NCBI RefSeq assembly: GCF_004006395.2
Contig: NZ_CP029758.2
Span: 496,001 to 560,000, forward strand
Direction: 5' to 3'
From: Clostridium sp. AWRP
Lineage (GTDB): Bacteria > Bacillota > Clostridia > Clostridiales > Clostridiaceae
DNA length: 64,000 nt
Under the pieces are notes generated by a model, which was not told the DNA's origin, ran no database searches, and worked only from the letters and a program-made list of their open reading frames with translations. How positions within the stretch are numbered: the stretch's first letter is position 1; every line of letters begins with the position of its first letter. This document shows, piece by piece, positions 62,533 to 64,000 of this stretch. The position numbers and the translations under genes are program-made.

Positions 62533-63199
62533 TATTATTCAACTTGAAAATGTGAATAAGATATATGGAAGAAGAGTTAAAAATAAAGTTTTATCGGAAG
62601 TAAATATATCTATAGAAAATGGATCTTTTAATTCTATTATAGGGGCGTCGGGAAGCGGCAAGACTACCCTCTTAAATATAATGGGTATGCTTGATAAACC
62701 AACAACAGGAGAAGTGTACATACAAGGTAAAAGTATAAAAAGTATAGGAAGAAATTCAAGGGCTTCAGTGAGAAATAAAAGTATAGGCTTTGTTTTTCAG
62801 TTTCATTATCTTCTCCCTGAGTTTAATGCAGTACAAAATGTACTTATGCCTTACAGAATAAAGCATTTTTTCTGTGGCAGAAGTGCCAAGAGAAAGGCAG
62901 AAGAACTTCTTGAACTAGTTGGACTTTCTGGATGCAGTAAAAAAAAGGTATATGACTTATCCGGGGGACAGCAGCAAAGGATTGCTATAGCTAGATCACT
63001 TATGAATGAGCCCAGCATAGTTCTTGCGGACGAGCCCACTGGAAATCTCGATTCTACAAATGCAGAGAGTATTTATAAGCTCTTTCGACAAATAAATGAT
63101 AAATTTGATACTACCTTTATTATTGTAACTCACGATGTAAATATAGCTAATAAAACTGATAGGATAATACAGATAAAAGATGGACAAGTAAGAGAATAG
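62525..63199 (+). CDS. ABC transporter ATP-binding protein (LolD/MacB-like)
   Basis: The 224-residue ATPase has Walker A GASGSGKTTLLNI near residue 41, the Q-loop in FQFHYLLPEFNAVQNV, signature LSGGQQQRIAIARSL near 144, Walker B IVLADEPTGNLDS, and the H-loop histidine in VTHDVNIA. All catalytic residues are present. It overlaps the permease gene. A terminator follows, so the pair is a two-gene unit. Confidence 0.94.
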   Translation: MDNIIQLENVNKIYGRRVKNKVLSEVNISIENGSFNSIIGASGSGKTTLLNIMGMLDKPTTGEVYIQGKSIKSIGRNSRASVRNKSIGFVFQFHYLLPEFNAVQNVLMPYRIKHFFCGRSAKRKAEELLELVGLSGCSKKKVYDLSGGQQQRIAIARSLMNEPSIVLADEPTGNLDSTNAESIYKLFRQINDKFDTTFIIVTHDVNIANKTDRIIQIKDGQVRE

Positions 63200-63212
63200 C
63201 TCTTATGTGGGA

Positions 63213-63252
63213 AATAGCATTGTAAAATAAATTTGCAATGTTATTTTTTTAT
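63213..63252 (+). terminator. Terminator of the ABC transporter unit
   Basis: AATAGCATTG at 63213-63222 pairs with CAATGTTATT at 63236-63245 (one G-U pair), followed by a run of T. Confidence 0.82.
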
Positions 63253-63370
63253 TAAAATAGAAACAATTTTATAAATATATAGACTTTTCTGAAAAGTAAT
63301 GTTAAAATAGTAACAAATGAAATGTTAAAATAATAACATGATATATAGTTATTAAAAGGGGTGCATATTT

Positions 63371-64000
63371 GTGGAAAAAAATGAAGTTTTATCAAAACAA
63401 ACCATTGATATTGATGTAAAACCTGGGGATGCATTGTTAGTTGTAAATAGAAAGAAAAAATTATCTAAAAACAGTAAAATTACTTTTGAAGGTAAAAACA
63501 TTATAGATATTGCAACAAAGTACACTAAAACAATAGACAATACATTTATATCTTTGATAAAAGTTTATTTAACATCCTTAAATCCTATAAAGTCTGTGGG
63601 AAGACAGTGCTTTGAAGTTATTTCCAGGCACACTGGATTGACTATTGAAGAATCAAAATCTAAATTGGAAGAAATATTGAGCACATTAGGTTGTGATAAT
63701 AGTGGGAGTATTTTTAAAGCTTTTCCTTTTAAATTAGAAGCTTATGAGAAACAGCGTCTTATGTTTGCCATGGCGTTTTTAATTAAACCAAAACTTATAA
63801 TATTAGATGATACTATCTTTAGACTGGACAATAAAATAAAGAATTATATGTTGGCACAACTTAAAAAGTTAAGGGAAGAGAATAACACTAGTTTGATATT
63901 CATATCCAAAAATGCTAGGGTTGTAGCTGCAGCTGTAGATAATATAGCAATTATGTATAGAGGAACTGTAATTGAATATGGAAAAAAGGACTTAATTTTG
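63371..64000 (+). CDS. Degenerate ABC-type ATPase (oligopeptide transporter-like), 3' end outside window
   Basis: The frame opens at GTG 63371 after AAGGGGTG and is still open at base 64000 (210 codons visible). From about residue 115 it aligns with the C-terminal half of DppD/OppD-type ATPases. Where those have LSGG-x-x-QR, this has LEAYEKQRLMFAMAFLIKP, and the Walker B region is LIILDDTIFRLD. No Walker A motif is present before it; the first 50 residues are beta-rich and end at GKNIIDIA. ATP hydrolysis is therefore doubtful. It may be a regulatory or dimer-partner subunit, or a decayed gene still in frame. Confidence 0.65.
   Translation, partial: MEKNEVLSKQTIDIDVKPGDALLVVNRKKKLSKNSKITFEGKNIIDIATKYTKTIDNTFISLIKVYLTSLNPIKSVGRQCFEVISRHTGLTIEESKSKLEEILSTLGCDNSGSIFKAFPFKLEAYEKQRLMFAMAFLIKPKLIILDDTIFRLDNKIKNYMLAQLKKLREENNTSLIFISKNARVVAAAVDNIAIMYRGTVIEYGKKDLIL

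Noticed and set aside
1..64000. tRNA, rRNA, prophage structural genes, integrase genes
   Set aside because: None recognised on either strand by reading; only the group II intron carries mobility functions.

Overview
The window is AT-rich, low-GC Gram-positive DNA that most resembles Clostridium sensu stricto. The signs are strong GGAGG-type ribosome binding sites, TTG and GTG starts, codon use rich in AAA, ATA and TTA, a CWB2-repeat cell-wall protein and a clostridial type IV pilus operon. Every complete protein-coding gene I accept is on the + strand. I found no rRNA, tRNA or CRISPR array. Most of the window is a large cell-surface polysaccharide region, followed by a pilus operon and a set of envelope and transport genes.

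Bases 1-18010: the GDP-fucose genes gmd (5' end outside the window) and fcl come first. A run of polysaccharide genes follows whose composition looks different from its surroundings: a TagA/WecG glycosyltransferase, further glycosyltransferases, a TagB/F-like polyol-phosphate transferase, an IspD/TarI-like cytidylyltransferase with a partner NAD-dependent reductase/epimerase, two acyltransferases, a Wzy-like polymerase, a pyruvyl transferase with an FrhB-like iron-sulfur protein, a Wzx flippase and a polysaccharide deacetylase. It reads as an acquired Wzx/Wzy-type cluster lying between fcl and manC.

Bases 18500-24700: manC copy 1 is followed by a group II intron inserted just behind the manC terminator hairpin. 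Next come an AlbA_2/Schlafen-type regulator, a probable type I toxin-antitoxin locus (37-residue holin-like toxin with a convergent antisense RNA), a 61-residue coiled-coil protein and a 244-bp fold-back repeat. Three terminators here share the same loop.

Bases 24744-45546: a second polysaccharide operon begins with an initiating sugar-phosphate transferase. It carries glycosyltransferases, a Wzy-like protein, an acyltransferase, an asparagine-synthase-like amidotransferase without its glutaminase cysteine, and a complete set of candidate pseudaminic acid genes (pseB, pseC, a cytidylyltransferase-acetyltransferase fusion, pseI, pseG). A second flippase, manC copy 2 (with a lost cupin histidine) and rfbB, rfbA, rfbD, rfbC for dTDP-rhamnose follow.

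Bases 45543-57380: a near-consensus promoter overlaps the rfbC stop and drives about 480 bases with no reading frame, ending in a terminator; this is a candidate structured RNA. Then come a c-di-GMP phosphodiesterase with a decayed GGDEF domain, a long leader, and pilD, pilA, pilB, pilC, a pilM-pilN fusion that seems to start at AUA, pilO and four pseudopilin-like genes. One of these carries three tandem pilin-type domains behind a single pilin helix.

Bases 57381-64000: an MgtC-family protein, a CWB2 cell-wall protein, an MBL-fold hydrolase, a LolCDE/MacB-like ABC transporter pair and the start of a degenerate ABC ATPase lacking a Walker A motif.

Between many genes from 41.4 kb onward lies a family of repeats built the same way: an array of degenerate 7-bp units, a core of about 100-120 bp, and a second array in inverted orientation. 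The 7-bp period is constant while the unit sequence changes from copy to copy, and cores and arms appear to have been exchanged. With the candidate RNA and the toxin locus, this is the least ordinary content of the window.
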